Numbered from the stretch's first letter, positions 1 to 8,319 are shown. The stretch is 53,747 nt of DNA from an uncultured Rickettsiales bacterium (GCA_913046825.1 CAJWTF010000009.1:1-53747), one strand, 5' to 3'. The notes: a model not told the origin generated them from the letters alone. Made by a program: numbers and translations.

Positions 1-42
1 GACTTCAAGGTCGAGATCATCGTCAGGGCAGCTGTCGACTAA
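1..42 (+). CDS. C-terminal tail of an unidentified gene (partial)
   Basis: The window opens inside a reading frame that codes DFKVEIIVRAAVD and ends at TAA (40-42). A GC-rich hairpin starts eight bases later, which fits a real gene end. The fragment is too short to assign a family. Confidence 0.4.
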   Translation, partial: DFKVEIIVRAAVD

Positions 43-50
43 ATTTATTC

Positions 51-82
51 GCGGCGGCGTCTGAAATATACAGCGCCGCCGC
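51..82 (+). terminator. GC-rich hairpin after the first gene tail
   Basis: A perfect 9-bp inverted repeat, GCGGCGGCG at 51-59 with CGCCGCCGC at 74-82, has a 14-base loop. It lies just after the stop of the leading partial gene. No clear T-run follows, so it may be a weak or factor-assisted terminator. The rest of 83-233 shows no gene. Confidence 0.35.
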
Positions 83-233
83 CTTACGTTCCCGTTGAGC
101 AGCTGGAATTAGCGTTCTATCGCCAACCTTCGCGGTATACTCCTCGCCACTTTACATGAGAATAGGGCAAAGCGCGAACAGGACGGCCGAGGCTGTTGTC
201 TCATCCCAAAACCAATTGTCAAATTTGGCACTG

Positions 234-1199
234 TCAGCTTGGCGGCCGGGGTGCGCGACGGCAGCTTCGAGATAGAAGCTTTTCAAATCCTAAGTCGCGT
301 ATTTTACGCAAATCTACCAACCGGACATCTTCACGCGGGTTTTCGGGCCATGGCCGTTCGAGAAAGTCGGTTATGAACGCCGCGAGGTCGGTAATCTCGA
401 TCCGTGACAAACCGAGTGTCGTTTGGCCATTACCCACTTTTAATCCGATATCGTACCATGGGCGCAATTGGTGCATTTCAGCGGCGACCGCTTCGGCCAT
501 ACTGCCCGGCGCAGCATCCGCGCCGGCGGAAGCGCCGAGCGTCACCGGGCACACCCAGCCCGAACCATCCCCGGTATCGGCGCTCGCGGGAGCATCCTCT
601 GGGAAACCCTCGAGAACAGGGCCATCCTTCCACTCCAACAGGCCGAGTGCCTTGCCAATTAACCAGCGCTGAAACGCCGGGTCGCCCGGCGCGCCAAATG
701 GCCGCCCCAATTCGAACGATACCCATAACTCGCGCGGCGGACGGATGCGCTCTGTGTGTGGACGCACCAGACTTATTTGCGTCGTCGCCAGTCCCGCTTC
801 TTCCAGATAATGTGCGAGCGCGCCCACGGCACGCGTGCAATTCGGTCAGACCGGCGACAAAAGCACCGCATTGACCTGGTCCTCTTTCAAAAACCCGGCG
901 ATCTTGCGGACCAGCGGCGCCATTTCGGCAGGATCGGTCGCTCCCATGAACAAGTAATTATAATCGGCCACGGAACCGATGACCTTTTCGGCGGCCATTT
1001 CGTTCAATCGTTCAATGGGAAAGACCATGTTCAGATCTTGCTGATAACCCGTTCGGTCAAAATTCACCGAAATATGGCTCATGACGATGTCTTCCGCCGG
1101 CGTGTCACGATGGAAGACGCGGTAATCCGAATTCCCTCGGGCAAACGGTCTATCTTCGCACAATTGCAGGCCGGCCGTCGAAATCAGCGCGACGCGGTG
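234..1199 (-). CDS. GrdB-like selenoprotein (glycine/sarcosine/betaine reductase selenoprotein B family), UGA = Sec at 846-848
   Basis: Two consecutive minus-strand frames are one gene interrupted by a single in-frame TGA at 846-848. Across it the protein reads NAVLLSPV-U-PNCTRAVGALAHYLEEAG. This is the U-x-x-C redox motif of the GrdB/PrdB-related selenoprotein B family, whose members carry Sec or Cys at that place. Upstream are family-typical stretches: RVALISTAG, SDYRV, DTPAEDIVMSHISVNFDRTG, VFPIERL, VIGSVADYNYLFMGATDP. Downstream are ATTQISLVR and ELGRPFG. The role is probably a thiol/selenol reductase subunit; the substrate is unknown in aerobic proteobacteria. The 5' end is problematic: the homologous N-terminus continues upstream through three TAG codons (see the 1200-1307 entry). 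Any start inside this interval would be a CTG at 1187 or a TTG at 1163. The Sec reading is confident; whether an intact protein is made is not. Confidence 0.72.
813..839 (-). promoter_or_regulatory. SECIS-like hairpin just downstream of the Sec UGA
   Basis: On the minus strand a hairpin begins about a dozen bases after the TGA. The 7-bp stem is GCGTGCC (834-828) with GGCGCGC (824-818), including one G-T wobble, around loop GTG. An outer TGC/GCA pair (839-837 with 815-813) sits beyond a 2x2 internal loop. Bacterial SECIS elements lie inside the coding region right after UGA with a small G-containing apical loop. Position and shape fit, but it was paired by eye only. Confidence 0.45.
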
Positions 1200-1307
1200 C
1201 TAACGCAAGGGCGGACCATCGACGAAAGGTGAAGTTTTGAAAGTGGGGCAATCCAAATGCAACAGATGCTACTATTCTTCGCCAGCAAGGTCACTCATAC
1301 GAACCAT
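1200..1307 (-). pseudogene. Disrupted 5' end of the GrdB-like selenoprotein gene (three in-frame TAG)
   Basis: Read in the same frame as the selenoprotein body, the minus strand from ATG at 1305-1307 gives MVRMSDLAGEE, then TAG TAG (1274-1269), then HLLHLDCPTFKTSPFVDGPP-LR, then TAG (1202-1200), then HRVALISTAG. This resembles the N-terminus expected for the family and would bring the protein to about 357 residues. TAG is an ordinary stop elsewhere in the window, so the simplest reading is nonsense mutation of the gene start. Assembly error or amber read-through remain possible. Confidence 0.6.
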
Positions 1308-1373
1308 GATTGTCCTTTGCATTGTAATGGTTTGAGTGAATTGTAGTCGCTTGCTAGCGACGAACCGGAAACT

Positions 1374-2159
1374 TTAATCGATACTATGGTCGAAAATGCC
1401 TTTAACCCGTCCGGCGTCCAGGTCCATGATCCGGAACGGGAACGGTGTCTCGCAAAAGGCTGGGCCGGTCGAATAAGTCACATCGTTCGCGCTGCGCGCA
1501 TAAGCGCCCGGATGGTAGTGCCCAGAGAGAACGGCACGAACCTTAGTGTTCCGATCCACCCGCGCCGCTATCTCCGCATCGCCTTGATAGCTATAGGCCG
1601 TTCGCCGATAAAGCCGCGGTCGCAGGATATAATGCTGAAGATGTATTTGCGGTGTCCCATCATCTTCGGCGCCAAGGGCCGCATCAAATCGCCGCTGTTC
1701 ATCATTTGGCCGTACGGGCGTGCGACGCTCGTCGAGGGCGTCGTCAAAGCCGATAAAACGCCAGCCTGCTCGCACCGAATCCGGAGAAGTGGTGGAGAAG
1801 ACATCGATAAAGGCCGCTCGATGATCGTGGTTACCGGGAATGACGACCCAATCCAACGCCGTGCTCTCCAACCAATCGTGCATCCAACGGTAATCGAGCG
1901 TCGCTTGCGCGACCGCTTCGGCATAAGCGTTCGGCGCGCTTTCATACAGGCTTTCGTCGACGACCTCATCCGGTACGTCCAGCAAGTCGCCGGTCATAAC
2001 AATGACGTCGGGCGTCCACTCGGACAGCCGGCCGCCAAGGCGTTCCAACAATGTCGGGATATCTCGGGATAGCCGCTGCGTCTGAGTGGCGGTTCCCGCA
2101 AGGGCGTGTCGCATATGCAGGTCGGTCAAATGCAGGATGCGCTGCCGGTCGCCGGCCAT
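1374..2159 (-). CDS. Calcineurin-like metallophosphoesterase (CpdA/Icc-like)
   Basis: A 261-residue cytosolic phosphoesterase with the metal-binding signature of the family in order: TDLH near the N-terminus, TGDLLD, PGNHD, an LQHY histidine, and SGHYHPG near residue 220. Such enzymes bind two metal ions and cleave phosphomonoesters or diesters; relatives include cyclic-AMP phosphodiesterases, but the substrate cannot be read from the sequence. The start at 2159 (MAGDRQRIL) is chosen because GGAGA lies six bases upstream. A longer start at 2192 is open but lacks a ribosome site. It lies 60 bases downstream of ilvE on the same strand and may be cotranscribed with it. Confidence 0.82.
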   Translation of the reverse strand: MAGDRQRILHLTDLHMRHALAGTATQTQRLSRDIPTLLERLGGRLSEWTPDVIVMTGDLLDVPDEVVDESLYESAPNAYAEAVAQATLDYRWMHDWLESTALDWVVIPGNHDHRAAFIDVFSTTSPDSVRAGWRFIGFDDALDERRTPVRPNDEQRRFDAALGAEDDGTPQIHLQHYILRPRLYRRTAYSYQGDAEIAARVDRNTKVRAVLSGHYHPGAYARSANDVTYSTGPAFCETPFPFRIMDLDAGRVKGIFDHSID

Positions 2160-2219
2160 ATCTGTCTCCATGACGAAAAAGCGCACATTCACAGAGAGGG
2201 GCGCATTTCCGCCAAAGGG

Positions 2220-3134
2220 TTACGCGGCGCTCGTGCTAACGCGAGCCGTCCGCTTATCCTGACGCATCACCAGTGAGTCGTAATCGTTCATCAACTGCCG
2301 AGTGGTCTCGCCCGGCGTGAATTTATGATCACCAATTTCGGACACCGGCGTCACTTCGACCGCCGTCCCCGTAAGGAACACCTCCTTCGCCTGCGAGAGC
2401 TCTTCCGGCTTGATATGCCGTTCGATGACTTCAATACCGCGCTCTTTTGCCAGTTTCATGACGGTTCTTTTGGTAATTCCGTCGAGGAAACAATCCGGAT
2501 CCGGGGTGTGCAGTTTGCCGTCAGGCATCAGCATGAAAATATTAGCGCCAGTCGCTTCCGCGATATAACCACGGTAATCCAACATCAACGCATCGGCAAA
2601 ACCTTCTGCTTCCGCGTCGTGCTTCGAGAGCGTACAGATCATATAGAGCCCCGCCGCCTTAGTCTTACAAGGGATCGTCGCCGGATCGGGACGGCGCCAC
2701 TTCGCCCATTTCATACGGATACCCTGCATCCGGGCTTCCGGCGAGAAATAGGCGGGCCAATCCCATGCGGCCACCGCGACGTGAACCCCGGCCTTCTGCG
2801 CCGAAACACCCATCATGCCGGCGCCTCGCCAAGCAATCGGACGCAAATAACCGTCCGTGATACCGTTTTCTTTGACCAACCCCTCGCAGGCGGCATCAAT
2901 TTCGTCCGGGGTATATGGAATTTCGAAATCCATGATCTGGGCGCTTTCGAAAAACCGTTCCGTATGTTGGCGGAGTTCAAAAATCTCACCACCATAACAG
3001 CGCTCACCCTCGAAGACAGCCGACGCATAGTGCATGGCATGGCTCAAGACATGCACGTTTGCCTCTTTCCACGGCACCATTTTCCCGTCGAACCAAATCA
3101 CTCCTGGACGGTCGTCGAAGGCTTCATCATCCAT
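2220..3134 (-). CDS. ilvE: Branched-chain amino acid aminotransferase
   Basis: A 304-residue fold-type IV PLP enzyme that interconverts valine, leucine and isoleucine with their 2-oxo acids, using glutamate/2-oxoglutarate as partner. Visible hallmarks are the N-terminal IWFDGKMVPW and HYASAVFEG segments, LRPIAWRG, the KAAGLY segment with the probable PLP lysine near residue 159, and the C-terminal AEATGANIF and TGTAVEVTPV stretches. Length is normal for the family. It diverges from the marR-like gene across about 145 bases, so the two may share a control region. Confidence 0.93.
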   Translation of the reverse strand: MDDEAFDDRPGVIWFDGKMVPWKEANVHVLSHAMHYASAVFEGERCYGGEIFELRQHTERFFESAQIMDFEIPYTPDEIDAACEGLVKENGITDGYLRPIAWRGAGMMGVSAQKAGVHVAVAAWDWPAYFSPEARMQGIRMKWAKWRRPDPATIPCKTKAAGLYMICTLSKHDAEAEGFADALMLDYRGYIAEATGANIFMLMPDGKLHTPDPDCFLDGITKRTVMKLAKERGIEVIERHIKPEELSQAKEVFLTGTAVEVTPVSEIGDHKFTPGETTRQLMNDYDSLVMRQDKRTARVSTSAA

Positions 3135-3194
3135 CTCACTCGCTCCTGCGCTGTGCCGCGATAATATAATGTCGTGGCGCTGATAGTTTCATTC

Positions 3195-3211
3195 GCGATA
3201 TTATCTATCGC
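3195..3211. promoter_or_regulatory. Palindrome in the ilvE / marR divergent region
   Basis: GCGATA-TTATC-TATCGC is a perfect 6-bp inverted repeat with a 5-base spacer. It is AT-centred and lies between the divergent ilvE and MarR-family genes. MarR proteins usually bind such short palindromes in their own promoters, so it is a candidate operator. Assignment is by position only. Confidence 0.3.
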
Positions 3212-3279
3212 CCGCTCATTACGACACTTAATATCAGACAAGGTTGCGCGGTGTAGCATTTCAAGGCATATATGTCAAT

Positions 3280-3777
3280 ATGACTGACGTATATTTTAGA
3301 AATAAATCGGGCAACCCGCGCAATCCTGATGCGCTCAGCGAAGAATCTCTGCGCCAAGCCATTGAAATGCTGTTCTTCGCCTATCGGGATTTCACCTCGG
3401 GTCCAGACGAAATCTTGATGGAGTATGGCTTCGGCCGCGCCCACCACCGCGCCATCTATTTTGTCGGCCGCAACACGGGCCTGACCGTATCGGCCCTTCT
3501 CGACATTCTGAAAATCACCAAACAAAGCTTGAACCGTGTCCTCAGCCAACTCATTCGTGAGGGCTTTATCGAGCAGACGCAAGGAACCCGCGATCGACGA
3601 CAACGGTTGTTGAGTCTGACCGAAAAGGGGAAAATGCTGGAAGAACGCTTGACGGAAAACCAACGCCAAAGGATTGCCGGAGCCTATGCGGCAGCCGGAA
3701 TCTCTCCGGTCGATGGGTTTCGCAAGGTCCTGCTCGGTATCATGTCGAGCGATGATGATCGCCGCCGCTTCGAATAG
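3280..3777 (+). CDS. MarR-family transcriptional regulator
   Basis: A 165-residue winged-helix regulator. The central region (GLTVSALLDILKITKQSLNR) is the helix-turn-helix, and GFIEQTQGTRDRRQRLLSLTEKG is the wing, with the DxR-x-R pattern typical of MarR. The flanking helices would form the dimer interface. Start 3280 (MTDVYF) is preferred; an upstream TTG at 3244 would add 12 unlikely residues. It is followed 46 bases later by an OmpR/EnvZ-type pair on the same strand, so the three are probably an operon. The ligand and targets are unknown. Confidence 0.88.
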   Translation: MTDVYFRNKSGNPRNPDALSEESLRQAIEMLFFAYRDFTSGPDEILMEYGFGRAHHRAIYFVGRNTGLTVSALLDILKITKQSLNRVLSQLIREGFIEQTQGTRDRRQRLLSLTEKGKMLEERLTENQRQRIAGAYAAAGISPVDGFRKVLLGIMSSDDDRRRFE

Positions 3778-3823
3778 AACGGCGCGCGGACGAAGAGAAC
3801 AGAAAGAAGGAGCCAACGGACGG

Positions 3824-4510
3824 ATGCTGACGGACGACACGCCGCATATCCTGGTCATCGACGACGATAGGCGCCTGAGTGACCTGCTGCGTAAATACCT
3901 CAGTGATAATGGATTCCGCGTCACCGTGGCAGCGGAAGCTGGGGAAGCCCGCAAACGCATGTCCGGCTTGTGGTTCGATCTCCTCGTCCTTGACCGCATG
4001 ATGCCGGGGGAAAGCGGCCTCGATTTCGCAAAATCCCTACGTACCTCCGATAGCGTTCCTATCCTCATGCTCACCGCGATGGGCGAGGTCGACGCCCGGA
4101 TTGCTGGATTGGAAGCGGGTGTCGACGATTACCTCGCTAAACCGTTCGAGCCGCGAGAATTATTGCTCCGAATTCGAATGATCTTGCGCCGGTCCGAGGA
4201 GGCTGCTGTACCAACGGCGCGCATTCGCCTAGGCCGAGTCGAATACGATCCCGTGCGCGAGTCATTGACCCTCGACGGCGACCCGTTGCGCTTAACCAGC
4301 ACCGAAGCCAACCTATTGTCCGCACTCTCAGAGGAACCAGGTGCGATCTTGAGCCGGGACGAACTAACCCAACGTTGCGCGATTGAAGGCGGCGAGCGAG
4401 CCATCGACGTGCAGGTAACGCGCTTGCGCCGCAAAATCGAACCCGACCCGCGGGTCCCACAATATCTCCAGACTGTGCGGGGCCGCGGTTATGTATTGCG
4501 GCCGGATTAA
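3824..4510 (+). CDS. OmpR-family response regulator
   Basis: A 228-residue two-domain regulator. The receiver domain (about 8-120) has the acidic pocket VIDDD, the phospho-acceptor Asp near residue 57 in VLDRMMPGESG, a TAMGE switch segment and the conserved Lys in YLAKPFEP. The C-terminal winged helix (about 135-228) has LTSTEANLLSAL, RAIDVQVTRLRRKIE and TVRGRGYVLRP. The start at 3824 follows AGAAAGAAGGAGC; an upstream open frame overlaps the MarR gene and is not used. It works with the adjacent kinase, 8 bases downstream. The nearest characterised type is OmpR, so envelope or osmotic stress control is possible but not proven. Confidence 0.93.
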   Translation: MLTDDTPHILVIDDDRRLSDLLRKYLSDNGFRVTVAAEAGEARKRMSGLWFDLLVLDRMMPGESGLDFAKSLRTSDSVPILMLTAMGEVDARIAGLEAGVDDYLAKPFEPRELLLRIRMILRRSEEAAVPTARIRLGRVEYDPVRESLTLDGDPLRLTSTEANLLSALSEEPGAILSRDELTQRCAIEGGERAIDVQVTRLRRKIEPDPRVPQYLQTVRGRGYVLRPD

Positions 4511-4518
4511 AAATTCGG

Positions 4519-5841
4519 ATGCGCCCCGGACAAATGATCAAACCCATTTTGCCTAAATCTCTTTTTGGCCGCTCGCTGATGATCATCATCACACCATTGG
4601 TCCTGTTACAGGTCGTCTCGACATGGGTCTTCTTTGACCGTCACTGGGACACCACCACACGCCGCCTAGCCAGTTCCATCGCCGGTGACATCGCCTGGGT
4701 TATAGAGGAAATGAGCGAAGGATTAGGGGCAAAAGAAAGAGCTGAGCTTTTCACACGAACCCGCCATCATAAAGGCCTTCAAATCGTCCTGCGACCAAAC
4801 CAGATACTGCCAAACCAAAAACCGGATTATACCGGTATTATCGATTCAACCATGGCGCATGCACTCCAGGAACGCGTTCAGCGACCCTTCATGCTGGACA
4901 CGTCTTCCTTCAAGACGCGCGTGATCATTGACATCCAGATGCCGTCCGGCGTGCTTTCGATCATCGTGCCGGGCAAACGGTTGTTCAGCTCGACCACCTA
5001 TATTTTTGTTCTCTGGATGGTCGGCACCTCCTTGGTGCTTTTCGCCGTTGCCTCCATCTTCATGCGCAACCAGGTACGCCCCATCCGGCGCTTAGCGGAA
5101 GCCGCCGACACGTTCGGTAAGGGCGGCGAGATGAGCCATGATTTTCGCATCCATGGTGCCACTGAAGTACGCATCGCGGCCACCGCCTTCAACCGCATGC
5201 GGGAGCGTATCAACCGTCAAATCCGGCAGCGGACGGACATGCTGTCTGGGGTCAGCCACGACCTACGCACGCCGATGACACGGATGAAACTGCAATTGGC
5301 GATGCTTCCCGACTCGCCCGAGATCGAAGATTTGAAATCTGATTTGACCGAAATGGAACAGATGATCGAAGGCTACCTGACCTTCGCACGTGGCGACGGC
5401 GACGAAAAATCCGTGAAGACAGACCTCTCCGATGTCATCGCTGAAAGCGTCGCTACGTGGCAGCGCAATGGAATCTCAATCGATCTTCACGTTGAAGATG
5501 AAATAAACCTCCCGCTGAAACGGAAGGCATTCGGGCGATGTATTGATAACCTCATCGCCAATGCCTCTAAATACGGAGATCATATTTGGGTACGCGCCGG
5601 CCGGCGGCGTAACGATATCGATATCATCATAGACGATGACGGGCCCGGCATTCCTGAGACCGAGCGGCAGAACGTCTTTCGACCGTTTTACCGCGTCGAG
5701 GAATCACGCAATCGGGAAACCGGCGGCACCGGCCTCGGCCTCGCCATCGCGCGCGACATCGCGCGCGCTCATGGCGGCGATATTACCTTGGACGCCTCGC
5801 CTCAGGATGGTCTACGAGCGCGAATTCGACTGCCGGTGTAA
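4519..5841 (+). CDS. EnvZ-like membrane sensor histidine kinase
   Basis: A 440-residue inner-membrane kinase. It has a first transmembrane helix at about 18-38, a periplasmic domain of about 120 residues, a second helix at about 161-181 and a HAMP linker starting NQVRPIRRLAEAA. The dimerisation/phosphoacceptor helix has His near residue 247 in SGVSHDLRTPMTRM. The ATPase domain shows the N box (CIDNLIANASKYG), G1 (DDDGPGIP) and G2 (GGTGLGLAIA). It should phosphorylate the preceding response regulator. A later start at 4534 is also possible. Its stop is only 5 bases from that of the convergent csaA, with no terminator visible between them. Confidence 0.92.
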   Translation: MRPGQMIKPILPKSLFGRSLMIIITPLVLLQVVSTWVFFDRHWDTTTRRLASSIAGDIAWVIEEMSEGLGAKERAELFTRTRHHKGLQIVLRPNQILPNQKPDYTGIIDSTMAHALQERVQRPFMLDTSSFKTRVIIDIQMPSGVLSIIVPGKRLFSSTTYIFVLWMVGTSLVLFAVASIFMRNQVRPIRRLAEAADTFGKGGEMSHDFRIHGATEVRIAATAFNRMRERINRQIRQRTDMLSGVSHDLRTPMTRMKLQLAMLPDSPEIEDLKSDLTEMEQMIEGYLTFARGDGDEKSVKTDLSDVIAESVATWQRNGISIDLHVEDEINLPLKRKAFGRCIDNLIANASKYGDHIWVRAGRRRNDIDIIIDDDGPGIPETERQNVFRPFYRVEESRNRETGGTGLGLAIARDIARAHGGDITLDASPQDGLRARIRLPV

Positions 5842-5846
5842 ACCAT

Positions 5847-6209
5847 TTAGAACAATCGCCCGCCGTTGGGAATCGGTTGGGCCGGCGTCACAAGCACGAC
5901 TTCGCCATCCGCATCGGGAAAGCCAAGAACCAATATCTCAGACATGAACTTGCCGATTTGCTTCGCCGGAAAATTCACCACAGCCGCGACCTGACGCCCG
6001 ACCAGGGTCTCCGTCGTGTAGTGTCTCGTAAGCTGCGCCGATGTCTTTCGCTCACCAATATCTGCGCCGAAATCAACCCATACTTTGATTGCCGGTTTGC
6101 GTGCCTCGGGATAGGGCTCAGCACGAACTACCGTTCCAACGCGAATGTCCACACGGGCGAAATCTCCAAATTCTATTGGCTCCGATTCCGCGAACTCTGT
6201 CACTGTCAT
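5847..6209 (-). CDS. csaA: CsaA-like tRNA-binding protein
   Basis: A 120-residue single OB-fold protein of the EMAP-II / Trbp111 tRNA-binding type. Diagnostic stretches are DIRVGTVVRAEPYPEARKPA, VAAVVNFPAKQIGKFMSE and the C-terminal PNGGRLF. CsaA proteins bind tRNA and have been described as export-related chaperones in Bacillus; the role in proteobacteria is unsettled. Its ATG overlaps the stop of the upstream TetR gene by a few bases, indicating translational coupling. Confidence 0.9.
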   Translation of the reverse strand: MTVTEFAESEPIEFGDFARVDIRVGTVVRAEPYPEARKPAIKVWVDFGADIGERKTSAQLTRHYTTETLVGRQVAAVVNFPAKQIGKFMSEILVLGFPDADGEVVLVTPAQPIPNGGRLF

Positions 6210-6820
6210 ATCTCTGCTCCCGCAGTTCTCCGTCCTAACGGCGACAATCGATCCAATCCCATTACAGCAGATTCCGCGCGCCGCAAATTACGATCCAGCG
6301 CCGCCATAGTAGGTGCCAAATCGGGACTATCGTCCTCAAGCCAGACCTTCAAAGTCGCCAACCATACAGCCAACAAACCCTTCGACCGCAAGCAGCCAAA
6401 GGGACCGGTCTCTGAAATCCCGGCCGCCTCGAGCATCGGCCCACTCGTACCCAGAACCGTTGATCTCAATTTAAAAAGCGATATTGGGTCGCTTGCAATG
6501 TTGCCAAACAGTGCACCAACCGCCGACCGGTGCGGGCCTAGAGCGTCAAAACGACCCATCAGGACCTCAAAAAGTCGGTCGCGGGGCGTATCCTCTTCGT
6601 CAAACCCAAAATCCTGTGACAAGACCTCCGCATCAATATCGGTGATGAAGGTAGCGATAATCGAATTTTTGTCTGAGAAGTAGTGGTGCAGCTCATCCAA
6701 CCGCACGCCGGAAGCTTCCGCGATATCGGCCATAGCCGCGGCGCGCCAGCTACCGGCCGCCGCAATTTCCAATGATGCGGCGACGACTGCCACACGCGGA
6801 TTTTCAGGTGACGTATTCAT
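6206..6820 (-). CDS. TetR-family transcriptional regulator
   Basis: A 204-residue protein with an N-terminal TetR helix-turn-helix (ASLEIAAAGSWRAAAMADIAEASGVRLDELHHYFSDKNSI split over residues 14-52) followed by an all-helical region that would bind a ligand and dimerise. The recognition part, ASGVRLDELHHYFSDK, is typical. It overlaps csaA and lies 47 bases downstream of proC on the same strand. The ligand and regulon cannot be inferred. Confidence 0.8.
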   Translation of the reverse strand: MNTSPENPRVAVVAASLEIAAAGSWRAAAMADIAEASGVRLDELHHYFSDKNSIIATFITDIDAEVLSQDFGFDEEDTPRDRLFEVLMGRFDALGPHRSAVGALFGNIASDPISLFKLRSTVLGTSGPMLEAAGISETGPFGCLRSKGLLAVWLATLKVWLEDDSPDLAPTMAALDRNLRRAESAVMGLDRLSPLGRRTAGAEI

Positions 6821-6867
6821 AGCGCCGCTATTATCCGATTCCGGCGCAACAGCGCAATACGAAGGTT

Positions 6868-7692
6868 CTAGCCCGCGAGTTCGCGGCTGCGTTCCGTCGC
6901 GGCGTCGATAGCCCGCGTCATCAATGGTTGAAGACCGTCGCTCGCCATCAATATCTTCAGCGCTTCCAAGGTCGTCCCACCGGGGCTGGTGACGTTCTCG
7001 CGCAAGGTCCCGGGCGGCTCGTCACTGGCGAGCGCCAGCTGCCCGGAACCCGCGACAGTGAGTAGTGCCAAACGATCCGACAATTCCCGTGGCAGACCCG
7101 CTTCGACACCCGCTTCCGCGAGGCATTCGATCAACAGGAAGACATAGGCGGGGCCGCCACCCGAGACGGCGGTGACCGCATCGATCAATCCTTCGTCGTC
7201 AACCACGACGGCCTCTCCGGTCGCCGCGAGAAGCAGCCGACACAATTCGCGCTGCGCCGCGCTGGTCGCTGCGTTGCTGCAACACACGGTGATGCCTTGG
7301 CCAATGGCCGCCGGCGTGTTCGGCATGGCCCGAACGATGGCGGCATCGCTCCCCAATTGTGATGTGAAATAGTCGATATTCTTACCGGCAGCGATGGAAA
7401 GGAATGCCGTATTGCCACCCGCAAACCGCTTATAGGATGGTGCCACCGCGTCCATTTGCTGCGGCTTCACCGCGAAGACCACGACTTCGGGATCGAAATC
7501 CGCCGCCAATTCGTCAGCGGACGCGATAACTTGCACATTTTCGGCGCTTGCGAACTCGATGGGGGCGCCCATGGGTTCGACGGCAACGACGCCTGTACCC
7601 GTGATGCCGCTCTCCAACCAGCCCGACAGCATCGCGCTACCCATCTTACCGCACCCGGCCAACAGCAGCGGCCGTGTCAATTTATCACTCAT
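6868..7692 (-). CDS. proC: Pyrroline-5-carboxylate reductase
   Basis: A 274-residue NAD(P)H-dependent enzyme for the last step of proline synthesis. The N-terminal Rossmann motif is LLLAGCGKMGSAML (9-22). AVKPQQM, RAMPNTPAAIGQG and the C-terminal SPGGTTLEALKIL signature near residue 240 are all present, and AVSGGGPAYVFLLIE matches the substrate/dimer region. Length is normal. It begins 7 bases after the stop of the YbjN-like gene, so the two are probably cotranscribed. Confidence 0.94.
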   Translation of the reverse strand: MSDKLTRPLLLAGCGKMGSAMLSGWLESGITGTGVVAVEPMGAPIEFASAENVQVIASADELAADFDPEVVVFAVKPQQMDAVAPSYKRFAGGNTAFLSIAAGKNIDYFTSQLGSDAAIVRAMPNTPAAIGQGITVCCSNAATSAAQRELCRLLLAATGEAVVVDDEGLIDAVTAVSGGGPAYVFLLIECLAEAGVEAGLPRELSDRLALLTVAGSGQLALASDEPPGTLRENVTSPGGTTLEALKILMASDGLQPLMTRAIDAATERSRELAG

Positions 7693-7699
7693 CTTTGTC

Positions 7700-8203
7700 T
7701 TACGCCTCGCCTACCGTATCCATGATCGCCATCGACATCGCGTCATGCGGCGCATGGCCCGCCCAAATCACGAACTGAAATGCAGGATAAAACCGTTCAC
7801 ATTCGCAGAGCGCAATGTCGACAAGATCTTCCAACTGTTCAACGCTCAACCGCTGCCATCCTCGCGTCAGCAAGGTATGACGGAACATCGGCATATTGTC
7901 GTCAGAACAAAGGTCGAAATGGCCCAGCCACAATTTTTCGTTCACCAGCGCGAGCAAATCGGTAATTTCACTGCGGCGGTTCGACGGAATCCGCATGTCG
8001 AACGCACAAGTGAAGTACAAGGCATGCACGTCTTCCCGCCAAACAAAGTACATCCGGTAATCGCACCACCGGCCAGTCGCTTCGACCACCATTTCATCGG
8101 GACTCGAGCGATCAAACGGCCACTCGTTGGCGGAGACCAGCTCTTCCAGGATATCCAAGGGATTGTTAACGGCGATGTCTAATTCGACCGGTGCAATCGT
8201 CAC
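7700..8203 (-). CDS. YbjN-domain protein
   Basis: A 167-residue cytosolic protein. The conserved pattern includes NPLDILEELVSANEWPFDR, YFVWREDVHALYFTCAFDMRIP, LLALVNEKLWLGHFDL and RHTLLTRG, as in YbjN-domain proteins, which resemble type III secretion chaperones in fold. The start is GTG at 8203 because GGGGGAG lies about ten bases upstream; an upstream frame extension to 8260 has no ribosome site. It precedes proC closely, a common alphaproteobacterial arrangement. Molecular function is unknown. Confidence 0.82.
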   Translation of the reverse strand: MTIAPVELDIAVNNPLDILEELVSANEWPFDRSSPDEMVVEATGRWCDYRMYFVWREDVHALYFTCAFDMRIPSNRRSEITDLLALVNEKLWLGHFDLCSDDNMPMFRHTLLTRGWQRLSVEQLEDLVDIALCECERFYPAFQFVIWAGHAPHDAMSMAIMDTVGEA

Positions 8204-8319
8204 GGATTGTAATCTCCCCCTATTTTGCCAAATTCGCGCGAACAACCGCGATTCTGGCACCGGCTTGCATCACTAGTAGACGGGTTCAAAGCCCCAAATT
8301 TTCCGTCCAACCTCGATAT

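Noticed and set aside
234..236. Second TGA at the end of the selenoprotein as another Sec codon
   Set aside because: Reading on gives only four residues before another TGA, with no motif or hairpin; it is the true stop.
8280..8300. GGGTTCAAAGCCC resembling a tRNA T-arm
   Set aside because: No other tRNA arms could be drawn at the right distances; probably chance.
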